In this document: positions 37,450 to 46,019 of the stretch, in pieces
Layout of the letters: each line of letters opens with the position of its first letter
How positions within the stretch are numbered: the stretch's first letter is position 1
From: Phycicoccus sp. Soil748
Lineage (GTDB): Bacteria; Actinomycetota; Actinomycetes; Actinomycetales; Dermatophilaceae
Length of the DNA: 64,000 bases
Reading direction: 5' to 3'
Assembly: GCF_001428025.1 (NCBI RefSeq)
Contig: NZ_LMSC01000007.1
Coordinates: 742,968 to 806,967 of the forward strand
Made by a program: the position numbers and the translations under genes
Notes under the pieces: generated by a model
What the model saw: only the letters and a program-made list of their open reading frames with translations
The model's database searches: none
What the model was told of the DNA's origin: nothing

Positions 37450-38886
37450 TCAGTGCCGGGTGCGGGCGATCGAGGTTCCGAGGGCTGCGGTGGCCAGGGC
37501 GACTGCGGCTGCTGCGGTGAACGCGGCGGAGAACCCGGAGGCGCCGAGGGTGTCGCCGAGGTGGCCGCCGGCGGAGATGCCGATGGCGGTGAACGCGGCG
37601 GTGCCGAGGGCCGCGCCGACCTGGGTGGCTGACCCGGCCAGGCCGGAGGCGAGGCCGGTGTGCGTGTCGGGGACCGCGCCGGCGATGACCATGGTCGTGG
37701 GCGTGAAGCTGAGGGCGACTCCGACGGCCACGAGGAGCAGACCGGGCAGGACGGCGGTGGCGTAACCGCTCGCGGTGGGGGCGTTGGCGAGCCAGAGGTG
37801 CCCGGCCGCGAGGACCACGAGCCCGGTGACCAGGCTCCGCTGCGGTCCGATGACCCGCACGATGCGCGGCAGGAGGGTGAGGGAGAACGCGAACCCCGTC
37901 AGGGAGGTCGGGACCATGGCCAGCCCGGCCTCCCGGGGCGCCATGGCGAGGGCCTGCTGGAGGTACAGGGCCACGAGGACGAACGTGGAGGCGCGGGCGG
38001 CGCCGCCGAGCACGGCGAGGCCGACGCCGGTGCCGAGGGTGCGGGAGCGGAACAGCTCGAGGGGGAGCAGGGGCGCGGCGGCGCGACGTTCGACGGTGAC
38101 GAACACGGCCAGCAGCGCAGCCGACGCGACCAGGGCGGCGACGACGGTGGGGGAGGTCCAACCCCGGTCGGCGATGCCGAGGGCGCCGTGGACCAGGGCG
38201 ACGACCGCGCCGGTGATGGCGGCGGCTCCGGGCCAGTCGAACCGGCGGCGGGTGCCGCCCATGCCTTCGGGCAGGACACGACCGGCCAGGACGACGGCGG
38301 CCGCAGAGACGGGGACGGTGACGAGGAAGACCGAGGACCACCCGAAGGTCCCGACGAGCAGGCCGCCGGTCATGACACCGGCTGCCCCACCGAGCGCGGA
38401 GGCGGCACCCCAGATGCTCATGGCACGTGCCCGCGCCGGGCCGGGGAACGTCAGCAGGAGCAGCGACATGGCGGCGGGACTGAGGGCGGCGGCGCCGATG
38501 CCCTGGACGACCCGGCCGCCGACGAGCTGGGCGGCGGTGTCTGCGGATGCGGCAAGGAGGGTGCCGACGGCGAAGAGGACGGAGCCGCCGACGAACATGC
38601 GGCGCCGGCCGAGCAGGTCGGCGGCCCGTCCGGACAGCAGCAGCAGGCCACCGAACGCCAGGACGTACGCGTTGACGACCCAGGTGATGGCGGTGGGGCG
38701 CAGGCCGAGGTCGGCCTGGATGGACGGCAGGGCCACGTTGACGATGGACGTGTCGAGCATGACGACGAACTGAGCCGACACCAGGAGGGCCAGGGCGGCC
38801 CCGCGGCGAGCGGCGGTGTCCACCGTGCCGGTGCCGGTGCCGGTGCTGGTGCCGGTGTCGGTGGTCGAGGTGAGGGTGGTGGTCAC
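37450..38886 (-). CDS. MFS drug-efflux transporter, DHA2 (14-helix) family
   Basis: The 478-residue protein matches the DHA2/EmrB-QacA type: QFVVMLDTSIVNVALPSIQADLG in helix 1, WVVNAYVLAFGGLLLLSGRAADLLGRRRMF around motif A, and GRVVQGIGAAALSPAAMSLL for motif C-like helix 5. The N-terminus (about 1-22) is an in-frame run of Thr/Gly from hexanucleotide repeats. It likely exports toxic hydrophobic compounds. A copy of the CCCGG palindrome lies 67 bp upstream of the start, and the MDR reductase gene follows, which suggests a joint detoxification operon. Confidence 0.92.
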   Translation of the reverse strand: MTTTLTSTTDTGTSTGTGTGTVDTAARRGAALALLVSAQFVVMLDTSIVNVALPSIQADLGLRPTAITWVVNAYVLAFGGLLLLSGRAADLLGRRRMFVGGSVLFAVGTLLAASADTAAQLVGGRVVQGIGAAALSPAAMSLLLLTFPGPARARAMSIWGAASALGGAAGVMTGGLLVGTFGWSSVFLVTVPVSAAAVVLAGRVLPEGMGGTRRRFDWPGAAAITGAVVALVHGALGIADRGWTSPTVVAALVASAALLAVFVTVERRAAAPLLPLELFRSRTLGTGVGLAVLGGAARASTFVLVALYLQQALAMAPREAGLAMVPTSLTGFAFSLTLLPRIVRVIGPQRSLVTGLVVLAAGHLWLANAPTASGYATAVLPGLLLVAVGVALSFTPTTMVIAGAVPDTHTGLASGLAGSATQVGAALGTAAFTAIGISAGGHLGDTLGASGFSAAFTAAAAVALATAALGTSIARTRH

Positions 38887-38952
38887 GGTCGGCTCCTTCG
38901 ATGGTCCTGGTGGTCTGCGTGTTCCACGGTCGTGGAGCGGGCGGCTGCTCGC

Positions 38953-38970
38953 CCCGGCGCAATGGCCGGG
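38953..38970. promoter_or_regulatory. 18-bp palindrome CCCGG-N8-CCGGG upstream of the DHA2 MFS gene
   Basis: CCCGGCGCAATGGCCGGG, with flanks CTCGCC- before and -ATCG after, is shared with the element at 40513-40530. A third copy lies at 40561-40578. The consensus is CCCGGYCA-NN-TGRCCGGG. It lies 67 bp before the MFS start codon and is likely a common operator. Confidence 0.6.
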
Positions 38971-39048
38971 ATCGACCTGGCGGCGGCCGCGGTGGCCCGA
39001 CCGTCGTGGCGACGGGTGGTGCCGCGCGTGGCGTGCGGTGCCTGGTGG

Positions 39049-40437
39049 TCAGCGGGTGGGCACTGCCGTGTGGGTGCGGGCGGCGGTGACGACGTCCTCG
39101 ATGGCGGTCACGGACTGCGCCGCACCGACGGGGTCGTGCAGGAACCCGACGTGGTCCATGTCGGCGACGGTGTGCCGGGTGTTGGTGGACAGGGCGGCCA
39201 TCTGGTCCTGGGCGGTGGCCCACCCTGGCTTGGAGTCGACGTTGGCCTTGGCGGTGAGGACGACCAGGGGCCGGTTCCCGAGGGTGGTCAGGGCCTGCGC
39301 CTGGGCGAACGTGGTGGGCAGGCCTGCCTGCTCGGCCCGCATGCCGGCAAGACCGCGAGGGCTGTCGGCGAATGCTGCCGTCTGTCGTCCTGCGTTCCCC
39401 GGCAGGCCAGGGGTGCCGATGGCCTTCAGGACCTGGCCGACGCCGAACCGGTACACGGTGGGCCCTGCAGCGAGGGCGCGTCGCATGACCTGGTACTCGC
39501 CGTCGAACGTGGTGACGACCTCGACCTGGCGCGGGCTGGCGCTGTCGAGGAGGACGACACCGGCGACCTGCGAGGGGTACAGGTGCGTGTAGGTCAGGGC
39601 GTGCACGCCGCCGGAGGAGTGGCCGGCGAGGACGAACGGGCCCGTCTCGCCCGCGGCGGCGAGGAGCTTGTGGAGGTCGGTGGCCGCGGTGGTGGCGTCG
39701 GCAGGGTTGGGGGAGTCGTCGCTCCAGCCCTGCCCGGCGCGGTCGTAGGCGCACACCCGGGCGGTGGTGGCCACCTGCGGCCGGATCCGCGCCCACTGCG
39801 GGGACGTCTCACCGAGGCCGTTGAGCAGGACTACCGTGGGGGCGCCGGTGCCGGTGCAGTGCAGGTGGAGCCGGTACCCGCCGACGTCGACGAGCCGGCC
39901 GGGCGCCGGACCTGCGGCGGTCCTCGGGTCGCCGCTCGCGGCCTGGAGGAGCCCACCGACGCCGGCGGCGACCATGACGGCGGCGACCGGGTGGACGAGG
40001 AGCCGGGCGCGGCGGCGCGGCAGGTCGCGACGGGTGCGCCATCCGCTCCAGACGCCGAGGGCGACGAGGGCGGGTGCCCAGACCCATGGCAGTCGGCTCA
40101 TGGCCGGCTCACCCGGGTCGGCCAGGGTCAGGAGGATGCCGCTGGCGGCGAGAGCCGCTGCCGGGACGTACGCCCACTTCTGGGGGCGGTTCGTGTACCG
40201 GGTGGTGAGCCGGGCGAGCACGGCCCACCCGGCCGCGAACGCCAGGAGGGCGGCGCCGACGACGCGGGCCTCCGACGCGGACGGCAGCACGGCGAACGTG
40301 GTGACTGCGGCGGCAAGGGTGCCGGCGGCCATCGACGAGACCGTGATGCGCCCGAACGGGCCCCTCGCGGTGTCGGCCGCCGTGGTCGTGCGTGAGCCGG
40401 CGGTGGCTGGGCCGGCGGTGGCTGGTGTGGTGCTCAT
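39049..40437 (-). CDS. Membrane-anchored alpha/beta hydrolase (lipase/esterase-like)
   Basis: The 462-residue protein has a polar Thr/Ala-rich N-terminus, four predicted membrane helices within residues 30-175, and a C-terminal alpha/beta hydrolase domain. The last shows VVLLNGLGETSPQW (oxyanion region), AYDRAGQGWSD, nucleophile Ser in LAGHSSGGVHAL and a late His in MDHVGFLHDP. The catalytic domain should face outward or inward depending on helix number, which I cannot settle. It is divergent from the HD-domain gene, and two inverted CCCGG palindromes lie between them. The substrate is unknown. Confidence 0.82.
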   Translation of the reverse strand: MSTTPATAGPATAGSRTTTAADTARGPFGRITVSSMAAGTLAAAVTTFAVLPSASEARVVGAALLAFAAGWAVLARLTTRYTNRPQKWAYVPAAALAASGILLTLADPGEPAMSRLPWVWAPALVALGVWSGWRTRRDLPRRRARLLVHPVAAVMVAAGVGGLLQAASGDPRTAAGPAPGRLVDVGGYRLHLHCTGTGAPTVVLLNGLGETSPQWARIRPQVATTARVCAYDRAGQGWSDDSPNPADATTAATDLHKLLAAAGETGPFVLAGHSSGGVHALTYTHLYPSQVAGVVLLDSASPRQVEVVTTFDGEYQVMRRALAAGPTVYRFGVGQVLKAIGTPGLPGNAGRQTAAFADSPRGLAGMRAEQAGLPTTFAQAQALTTLGNRPLVVLTAKANVDSKPGWATAQDQMAALSTNTRHTVADMDHVGFLHDPVGAAQSVTAIEDVVTAARTHTAVPTR

Positions 40438-40512
40438 GGCGCTCTTCCTTCCTGGCCGTCCGGGGCGGTCGGCCCACACGCACCACGGTCGCGGTAGGCA
40501 CTGGTCGCTCGC

Positions 40513-40530
40513 CCCGGTCACTTGGCCGGG
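40513..40530 (-). promoter_or_regulatory. 18-bp palindrome of the CCCGG family, lipase side
   Basis: CCCGGTCACTTGGCCGGG lies 76 bp before the lipase-like gene. On the reverse strand it is followed by GCGAGCGACCAGTG and CCTACCGC, a possible -10. Its flanks match the copy at 38953-38970. It and the copy at 40561-40578 point in opposite directions. Confidence 0.6.
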
Positions 40531-40560
40531 ATCGCCCGCCTCGTTCGTGGTGTGGCCGGA

Positions 40561-40578
40561 CCCGGCCACATGACCGGG
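40561..40578 (+). promoter_or_regulatory. 18-bp palindrome of the CCCGG family, HD-gene side
   Basis: CCCGGCCACATGACCGGG is followed by GCGAACC, resembling the GCGAGC that follows the other copies when read in the promoter direction. It lies 85 bp before the HD-domain gene. Together with the copy at 40513-40530 it makes a divergent operator pair. Confidence 0.6.
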
Positions 40579-40662
40579 GCGAACCGCCCCCACCCAGCGG
40601 CACAGTCGAGGTCCTGACCCGCGCCGCACGGGCGCGGGCACCGGACCCACCCGGAGGACCGC

Positions 40663-41427
40663 ATGAGCTCCGCAACGACCGTCGGAACCATCGACTGGAG
40701 CCGCCGCACCGGCGGTCGGCTCGAAGCCCGTGAGCAGCGACAGATGGTCGCTGACCTGGCCCGCGTGCAAGCGTCCAACGCCGTCGGCCGGCTGCGGCTG
40801 GCCGTGCACCTGCACCCGGGCCGGAACGCGTACATCCCACCCGGCCGCCTACAGGCGCCGGACTCACCCCTGACCCGCGCCGCCGCCCAGGCAGCCGCCC
40901 GCATCCTTCCCCCGGTCCTGCTCGGCCACAGCCAGCGTGCCTACGTGTTCGGGCGCGCGCTGGGTGAGCTGGACGGTGTCGACGTCGACACCGAGCTGCT
41001 GTACGCGGCCGCCCTGCTGCACGACACCGGGCTGGTCCTGAGTGCTGGTCGCGACGACTTCACCCTGACGTCCTGCCGGGTGGCGTGGGACGTCGCCGAG
41101 CAGGTCGGGCTCTCCACGAGCGCCACCGAGATACTGCAGACGGCCATCACCATGCACCACAGCCCGCGGGTCACCCTCGATGCCGGACCGGTCGCGTACC
41201 TGCTGGCTGCCGGCGCCGGTGTCGACGTCGTCGGCCTGCGCTCGTGGGAGCTGCCGGACAGCGTCCTCGAGCGCGCGGTCGCCGAACACCCCAGGCAGGG
41301 GTTCAAGGGGTACTTCACCCGTGCCTGGGCTGACGAGGCTGCGCGAGTGCCCGGAGGCCGGGCTCGCCTGCTGCGCCGCTACGGGGCGTTCAGTGCCGCC
41401 ATCCGTCTGGCCCCGTTCGAGGAGTGA
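40663..41427 (+). CDS. HD-domain protein
   Basis: The 254-residue protein contains an HD phosphohydrolase-type domain with the metal ligands His89 (LGHSQRAYVFG), His120-Asp121 (AALLHDTGL) and later MHHSPRV and a possible Asp. The first 60 residues are poorly conserved. Families of this type with GHSxRAYxFG include cyanamide-hydratase-like proteins and uncharacterised hydrolases, so I would not name a substrate. GGAGGA lies before the ATG. It is the first of two genes; the CPBP protease gene follows 5 bp after its stop. Confidence 0.82.
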   Translation: MSSATTVGTIDWSRRTGGRLEAREQRQMVADLARVQASNAVGRLRLAVHLHPGRNAYIPPGRLQAPDSPLTRAAAQAAARILPPVLLGHSQRAYVFGRALGELDGVDVDTELLYAAALLHDTGLVLSAGRDDFTLTSCRVAWDVAEQVGLSTSATEILQTAITMHHSPRVTLDAGPVAYLLAAGAGVDVVGLRSWELPDSVLERAVAEHPRQGFKGYFTRAWADEAARVPGGRARLLRRYGAFSAAIRLAPFEE

Positions 41428-41432
41428 CCCAC

Positions 41433-42299
41433 ATGACCACCATCGACACCACCGCCCACACCGCGCGTCCGCCCTCGGTCACTGAGCCACGCGGCTCCTC
41501 GCGCCCCCGGCGCGTCGCGGAAGCCATCGGTTTCGTGGCCGTGTGGATGTCGGCCGGCTTCCTGCTGCACCTGCCCAGCAACGGCTACCTGCTGCTCGGC
41601 ATCCCGTTGACCGCTGCCTTCCAGCTGCTCGTGCGGCGTCGACCCGTGCGCGAGCTGTTCGCCGCCGGCACCGCCCGGTTCGCGCTGACCCGCCAGGGCA
41701 TCGTCATCGCGACCGTCCTGGCCCTCACTCCCGCCGTCTGCGCGACCACGGCGATGTCGAGCGGCGACTGGGTGACCGCCGGGTGGTACCTCGCTGCCGT
41801 GGGCGGTGCTGTCGCTGCCGGCTTCGCCATGCGCGCGCAGACGCTCGCCACCACGCTGCGTGACGCGGCGCGCCCCATCGCCCTGGGCGCCGGCGCCATG
41901 GCGACCGTGTACGGCGTCGTGCACCTGGCGACGGGGACACCACTGCCCGCGGCCGCGGCCCTGGCGGCCGTCGTCAAGTACACCGCCCTGTACCTCCCGG
42001 CGACCTTCCTGATGGAGGAGGTCGCGTTCCGCGGGGCCATCGACGCGCACGTCCACCACGACGGTGAAGGACGGGGCTGGCAGTCGGCGGTCCTCGTGTC
42101 CGCCCTGTGGGGCCTGTGGCACCTGCCGGTGTCCTCGGGCTTCGCCGTGCCGGTCCTGGTGGCCGAGCTGGTCGTCGTCCACATCGGGTTGGGTGTCTGG
42201 CTGTCGTTCGCCTGGCGTCGCACCGGCAACCTCGCCGCGCCAGCCCTGGCGCACGCGGTGATCGACGCGGTCCGCAACGGCACCGTGCTCGGGCTCTGA
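41433..42299 (+). CDS. CPBP-family intramembrane glutamic endopeptidase
   Basis: The 288-residue protein has about seven membrane helices and the CPBP (Abi/Rce1-like) motifs: EEVAFRG with Glu195, Glu196 and Arg200, then SALWGLWHLPV with His230, and HAVIDAVRNG with His274. Members cleave membrane proteins or prenylated peptides, or act in bacteriocin self-immunity. The ATG at 41433 is favoured by GGAG 8 nt upstream; a GTG at 41424 would overlap the HD gene stop. It is co-transcribed with the HD-domain gene. Confidence 0.88.
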   Translation: MTTIDTTAHTARPPSVTEPRGSSRPRRVAEAIGFVAVWMSAGFLLHLPSNGYLLLGIPLTAAFQLLVRRRPVRELFAAGTARFALTRQGIVIATVLALTPAVCATTAMSSGDWVTAGWYLAAVGGAVAAGFAMRAQTLATTLRDAARPIALGAGAMATVYGVVHLATGTPLPAAAALAAVVKYTALYLPATFLMEEVAFRGAIDAHVHHDGEGRGWQSAVLVSALWGLWHLPVSSGFAVPVLVAELVVVHIGLGVWLSFAWRRTGNLAAPALAHAVIDAVRNGTVLGL

Positions 42300-42329
42300 A
42301 GCAGCTCGACACCGCGGGTGCGGCGGCGG

Positions 42330-42782
42330 TCAGCGGGGCCCTGGCTGGAGCAGCGTCTCCACGGCGTCGGCGAGCTCCGCGACAGAGAGCCGGCCGTCGA
42401 GCTCGCTCGTCGCGCCCCGGCGGATGAGCGGTTCGACCTCCTGCACGTACTGCGCGATGTCCGCCTGTTGCGAAGGCGCCCGCCCGTAGGGGTTGTTCTG
42501 CCGCGAGGTCACGCGCGCCAGCAGCACCTCGAGTGGCGCGTGGAGGTAGACGACGTGCTCGAAGCGGTCGTAGAACCGGCCCTGGTTCTGCGCGGTCCCC
42601 GAGACCACCAGCGTCGGGTGGGCCGCGAGGAGCGTGCTCATCCGCGGCTCGTCCCACACGGCTCCGGGCAGCTCCCAGCCGTCGTAGTCGGTGTCGACGG
42701 TGAGGTGCCCGCGCGCGCTGAGGGCCTCGAGCAGCGTGCTCTTCCCCGCGCCGGACATACCGGTGACCAGCACCCGTGCCAT
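42330..42782 (-). CDS. Small P-loop NTPase / kinase-like protein
   Basis: The 150-residue protein has Walker A GMSGAGKS (8-15), a DTDYDGWELPG segment that resembles the acceptor-binding part of shikimate- or gluconate-kinase-like enzymes, and VYLHAPLEVLLARVTSRQNNPYG, a lid-like Arg-rich region. This is the AAA_18/ShK-like group; its members often phosphorylate small molecules, but the substrate is unknown. It is convergent with the CPBP gene (30-bp gap) and divergent from the acyltransferase gene. Confidence 0.82.
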   Translation of the reverse strand: MARVLVTGMSGAGKSTLLEALSARGHLTVDTDYDGWELPGAVWDEPRMSTLLAAHPTLVVSGTAQNQGRFYDRFEHVVYLHAPLEVLLARVTSRQNNPYGRAPSQQADIAQYVQEVEPLIRRGATSELDGRLSVAELADAVETLLQPGPR

Positions 42783-42874
42783 GCCCAGACCCTATGGTGC
42801 GGCGTCCAGCTCAGGGGCGCCCGGGCTGGGGGAAAGCCGGCCCAGGCGGCGGACGGTGGCACTACCGTGACGTC

Positions 42875-43525
42875 GTGGACAACGCAGTCGTGCTCGTGGC
42901 CGCCGGAGGTCTCGCGCTGGAGACCGCCGAGGCTGCCCGGGCAGGGGGACTGTCCGTCGAGGGTTGCGTCGATGACGACGAGGGCCGGTGGGGGACCCTG
43001 GCCGGTGGCTGGCTCGAGGTGCTGGGCGGCCTCGACCTCCTCGCAGTGCGCCCGGACTCGCCCGTCGTCGTCTGCGCCGGCCACGGGCGTGTCCGTGAAC
43101 GGCTGGTCCGACGGCTCCGCGCGCTGGGCGTCGGGCCCGAGCGCTACACGTCGGTCGTGCACCCGTCGGTCGACGTCCCGCAGTCCTGTTCGGTCGGGCC
43201 CGGTTCGGTGCTGCTCGCGGGAGTGGTGCTCACCGCTTCCGTCACGGTGGGCCGGCACGTGGTCGTGATGCCGCACGTGACGCTGACCCACGACGACGTC
43301 GTCGACGACTTCGCGACGCTGTGCGCCGGGGTGCGTCTCGGGGGAGGCGTCCACGTGGGCCGTGGTGCCTACCTCGGCATGGCCTCGAGCGTCCGCGAGA
43401 AGTCGACGGTCGGTGAGGGAGCCACCCTGGGGATGGGCGGGGCGCTGCTCACCGACCTGCCCGCGGACGAGGTGTGGGGCGGGGTGCCCGCCAGGCCTCT
43501 CACGGGGACGCCACGTCATCCCTGA
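42875..43525 (+). CDS. NeuD/PglD-like hexapeptide acyltransferase
   Basis: The 216-residue protein starts at a GTG. Its N-terminal PglD_N-like nucleotide-sugar-binding region (VLVAAGGLALETAEAA) is followed by a left-handed beta-helix of hexapeptide repeats (SVGPGSVLLAGVVLTASVTVG, VHVGRGAYLGMASSV) and a closing GVPARPL. This matches sugar O- or N-acetyltransferases used in surface polysaccharide synthesis (NeuD, PglD). The catalytic His of PglD would be in MPHVTLTHDD. It stands at the start of the polysaccharide region but is separated from the next gene by 356 bp, so it may be transcribed on its own. Confidence 0.82.
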   Translation: MDNAVVLVAAGGLALETAEAARAGGLSVEGCVDDDEGRWGTLAGGWLEVLGGLDLLAVRPDSPVVVCAGHGRVRERLVRRLRALGVGPERYTSVVHPSVDVPQSCSVGPGSVLLAGVVLTASVTVGRHVVVMPHVTLTHDDVVDDFATLCAGVRLGGGVHVGRGAYLGMASSVREKSTVGEGATLGMGGALLTDLPADEVWGGVPARPLTGTPRHP

Positions 43526-43881
43526 CCCGTCGGGGAGCGGGCGCACGAGCGGGCGGACCGCTCCACCATAGAAGTGACGAACCTACGCACACTGGGGTAG
43601 CAGACCGTCCAGAGAAGCATCAGTTTGGTGCTGGAGGTCACGAAAAGCCCTGCGACATAACCTCATCGCGACACGCGCACGTCCCACCGGGACCTGTCGT
43701 GCGTCCGATGGTCTGGGCTGCGTCCGAGCCCTTGAGTGCTGCGGGGGATGGTCATGGCGAGGACTGCGGGAGCGGGGCGACATGGTGTCGCGATGTCGGG
43801 GTGCGCCGTCGCGGCCACGCAGGGCCAGGGCCTGTCCGCACGTGGCGACACCCTCGCGCACGCCCGGGGCGGGGCGTTCCG
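43526..43881. other. 356-bp non-coding region before the main polysaccharide operon
   Basis: No gene is supported here. Its first half is less GC-rich than the coding DNA, with AT-rich words such as CACCATAGAAGTGACG and GACATAACCTCATC. It probably contains the promoter for the polysaccharide operon beginning at 43882. I see no clear -35/-10 pair or strong hairpin. A reading frame that extends upstream of 43882 through this region lacks family similarity. Confidence 0.5.
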
Positions 43882-44973
43882 ATGACCGTTCGCGTGGGCG
43901 TCATCGGGGCGGGGTACTGGGGCCCGAACCTCGTCCGGAGCTTCCGCAACAGCGACTCCTGGGATCTCGTGGCTGTCTGCGACCTCGACGCCACGCGGGC
44001 GGGGCGGGTCGTCGGCGGACGCAGCACCGTCGAGGTGGAGACCTCCGTGGAGCAGCTGCTCGCACGCCCGGACGTCGACGCCGTCGCGGTCGCGACCCCG
44101 GCACGGACCCACTGCGGCCTGGCGCTGGCGGCGCTGGAGGCAGGCAAGCACGTGCTCGTGGAGAAGCCGCTCGCCTCGAGCCGCGCCGACGCCGTGCGGA
44201 TGGTGCAGCGGGCCGAGGAGCTCGGGCTCGTCCTCATGTGCGACCACACCTACTGCTACACGCCGCCGGTCCAGCACCTGCGCGCGCTCGTCCAGAGCGG
44301 TGAGCTCGGCGACATCCTCTTCGTGGACTCCGTGCGGATCAACCTCGGCCTGGTGCAGCCGGATGTCGACGTCTTCTGGGACCTTGCCCCGCACGACCTG
44401 TCCATCCTCGACTTCATCCTCCCGGGTGGGTTGGCCCCGCTCGAGGTCTCGGCGCGCGGTGCGGACCCGATCGGCACCGGGAAGTCGTGCCTGGGCTACC
44501 TCACGATGCCGTTGCCGGGCAACGCGATCGCCAACGTCCACGTCAACTGGCTCAGCCCCACGAAGATCCGTCACATGGTCGTCGGCGGCAGCCGCAAGAC
44601 CGTGGTCTGGGACGACCTGAACCCCCAGCAGCGGTTGTCCGTCTACGACCGCGGCATCGACCTGGAGGCCACGACGGAGGACGAGGCGCTCGCCCAGAAG
44701 CGAGCCGTCAACGTCAGCTACCGGCTGGGTGACATGCACGCACCGGTCCTGCCCGAACGAGAGGCGCTCGCCGTCATGGTGGAGGAGTACGCGTCGGCCA
44801 TCACCGACGGCCGCCCTGCGGTGACGGACGGGCGGTCGGGACTGCGGGTCCTCGCCGTCCTGGAGGCTGCCAGCGAGAGCCAGCGTCGGGTGGGCGCGAT
44901 GGCACCCGTCGCCATGCCCCCGGACCTCCAGCTCGCGCAGTCCGTCGGCGCCGGACGAAGGGGTGCCTGGTGA
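43882..44973 (+). CDS. Gfo/Idh/MocA-family sugar dehydrogenase
   Basis: The 363-residue NAD-dependent oxidoreductase has the Rossmann start VRVGVIGAGYWGPNLVRSF (GxGxxG), the family signature GKHVLVEKPLA with the catalytic Lys, and DHTYCYTPPVQHL. In polysaccharide clusters such enzymes oxidise UDP-sugar acids at C3 (WlbA/WbpB type) before transamination, and two DegT aminotransferases follow here. The ATG at 43882 sits directly on the Rossmann fold and is preferred over longer upstream starts. Its stop overlaps the epimerase start. Confidence 0.88.
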   Translation: MTVRVGVIGAGYWGPNLVRSFRNSDSWDLVAVCDLDATRAGRVVGGRSTVEVETSVEQLLARPDVDAVAVATPARTHCGLALAALEAGKHVLVEKPLASSRADAVRMVQRAEELGLVLMCDHTYCYTPPVQHLRALVQSGELGDILFVDSVRINLGLVQPDVDVFWDLAPHDLSILDFILPGGLAPLEVSARGADPIGTGKSCLGYLTMPLPGNAIANVHVNWLSPTKIRHMVVGGSRKTVVWDDLNPQQRLSVYDRGIDLEATTEDEALAQKRAVNVSYRLGDMHAPVLPEREALAVMVEEYASAITDGRPAVTDGRSGLRVLAVLEAASESQRRVGAMAPVAMPPDLQLAQSVGAGRRGAW

Positions 44974-46019
44974 CCGACCTGCGAGGCGCTACCGTCCTCG
45001 TCACCGGCGGCGCGGGGACCATCGGCTCGACCATCGTCGACCAGCTCCTCGAGGCCGGCGTGGAGCACGTCGACGTCCTGGACAACCTCGTGCGCGGCCG
45101 CCGGGAGAACCTCGAGGACGCGCTCGAGTCCGGCCGGGTGACCCTCGTCGAGGGCGACCTGCGTGACCGGGACCTGGTCCACGACGTGGTAGGGGGCAAG
45201 GACCTGGTGTTCCACCAGGCCGCCATCCGCATCACCCAGTGCGTCGAGGAGCCGCGCCTGGCGCTCGAGGTGCTCGTGGACGGCACCTTCACCGTCCTCG
45301 AGGCCGCTGCCCAGCACGCCGTGGACAAGGTCGTGTTCGCGTCGTCCGCGTCGGTGTACGGCCTGGCCGAGGAGTTCCCCACCACCGAACGGCACCACCA
45401 CCACAACAACGACACGATCTACGGGGCGGCGAAGTCCTTCAACGAGGGGCTGGCCCGCAGCTTCCGTGCCATGTACGGGCTCGACCACGTCGGGCTGCGC
45501 TACTTCAACGTCTACGGGCCCCGCATGGACGTGCACGGCCTCTACACCGAGGTGCTCGTGAGGTGGATGGAGCGGATCGCCGACGGCAGGCCGCCGCTCA
45601 TCTTCGGCGACGGCCGACAGACGATGGACTTCGTCTTCACCCGCGACATCGCCCGCAGCAACCTGCTGGCCGCGACGAGCGACGTGCGCGAGGGCGTCTA
45701 CAACATCGCGAGCGGGGTCGAGACGAGCCTGCTGGGACTGGCCGAGGCGCTCCTGCGGGCCATGGACTCGGACCTCGAGGTGGAGCACGGGCCCGAGCGG
45801 GCGGTCAACGGGGTCACCCGACGCCTGGCGGACACCTCGGCCGCGGAGCGGGACCTGTCGTTCACGGCCACGGTCGGCCTGGAGGAAGGACTGCGCGAGC
45901 TGGTCGCGTGGTGGAGGCCCCAGCGAGAGGCGATCGCCACCGGGGCGAGGGACCGCCCCCGCGCAGGCGATCCGGGGAGCTCGACGGCATCACGGCTGAG
46001 CGCTCCGAGTGGCCGGTGA
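44970..46019 (+). CDS. NAD-dependent sugar epimerase/dehydratase (extended SDR)
   Basis: The 349-residue SDR protein has GGAGTIGSTIV (GxxGxxG at 13-19), the catalytic Ser region SSASVYG, and Tyr151/Lys155 (YGAAK). LRYFNVYGPRMD and DFVFTRDIA match UDP-glucose 4-epimerase-like or UDP-N-acetylglucosamine epimerase-like enzymes. An unusual HHHH run lies at 142-145. The GTG overlaps the Gfo/Idh stop (GTGA). The last 25 residues are polar and probably disordered. The exact nucleotide sugar is unknown. Confidence 0.88.
   Translation: MTDLRGATVLVTGGAGTIGSTIVDQLLEAGVEHVDVLDNLVRGRRENLEDALESGRVTLVEGDLRDRDLVHDVVGGKDLVFHQAAIRITQCVEEPRLALEVLVDGTFTVLEAAAQHAVDKVVFASSASVYGLAEEFPTTERHHHHNNDTIYGAAKSFNEGLARSFRAMYGLDHVGLRYFNVYGPRMDVHGLYTEVLVRWMERIADGRPPLIFGDGRQTMDFVFTRDIARSNLLAATSDVREGVYNIASGVETSLLGLAEALLRAMDSDLEVEHGPERAVNGVTRRLADTSAAERDLSFTATVGLEEGLRELVAWWRPQREAIATGARDRPRAGDPGSSTASRLSAPSGR

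Noticed and set aside
38815-38886. Hexanucleotide GGTGCC-type repeats at the start of the DHA2 MFS gene as a possible phase-variation tract
   Set aside because: The unit is six bases, so copy-number change would not shift the frame; it only alters a disordered Thr/Gly leader. Similar repeats at 26640-26700 in the ABC permease are also in frame.
36374-39796. A 1140-codon reverse-strand frame spanning the quinone reductase and MFS genes
   Set aside because: It is Arg/Pro/His-rich, lacks any domain, and runs in another frame through three recognisable proteins.
40663-42299. HD-domain plus CPBP (Abi-like) pair as a phage-defence toxin system
   Set aside because: CPBP proteins are often labelled Abi, but no defence neighbours are present, and the shared palindromes tie the pair to the lipase and efflux genes instead.
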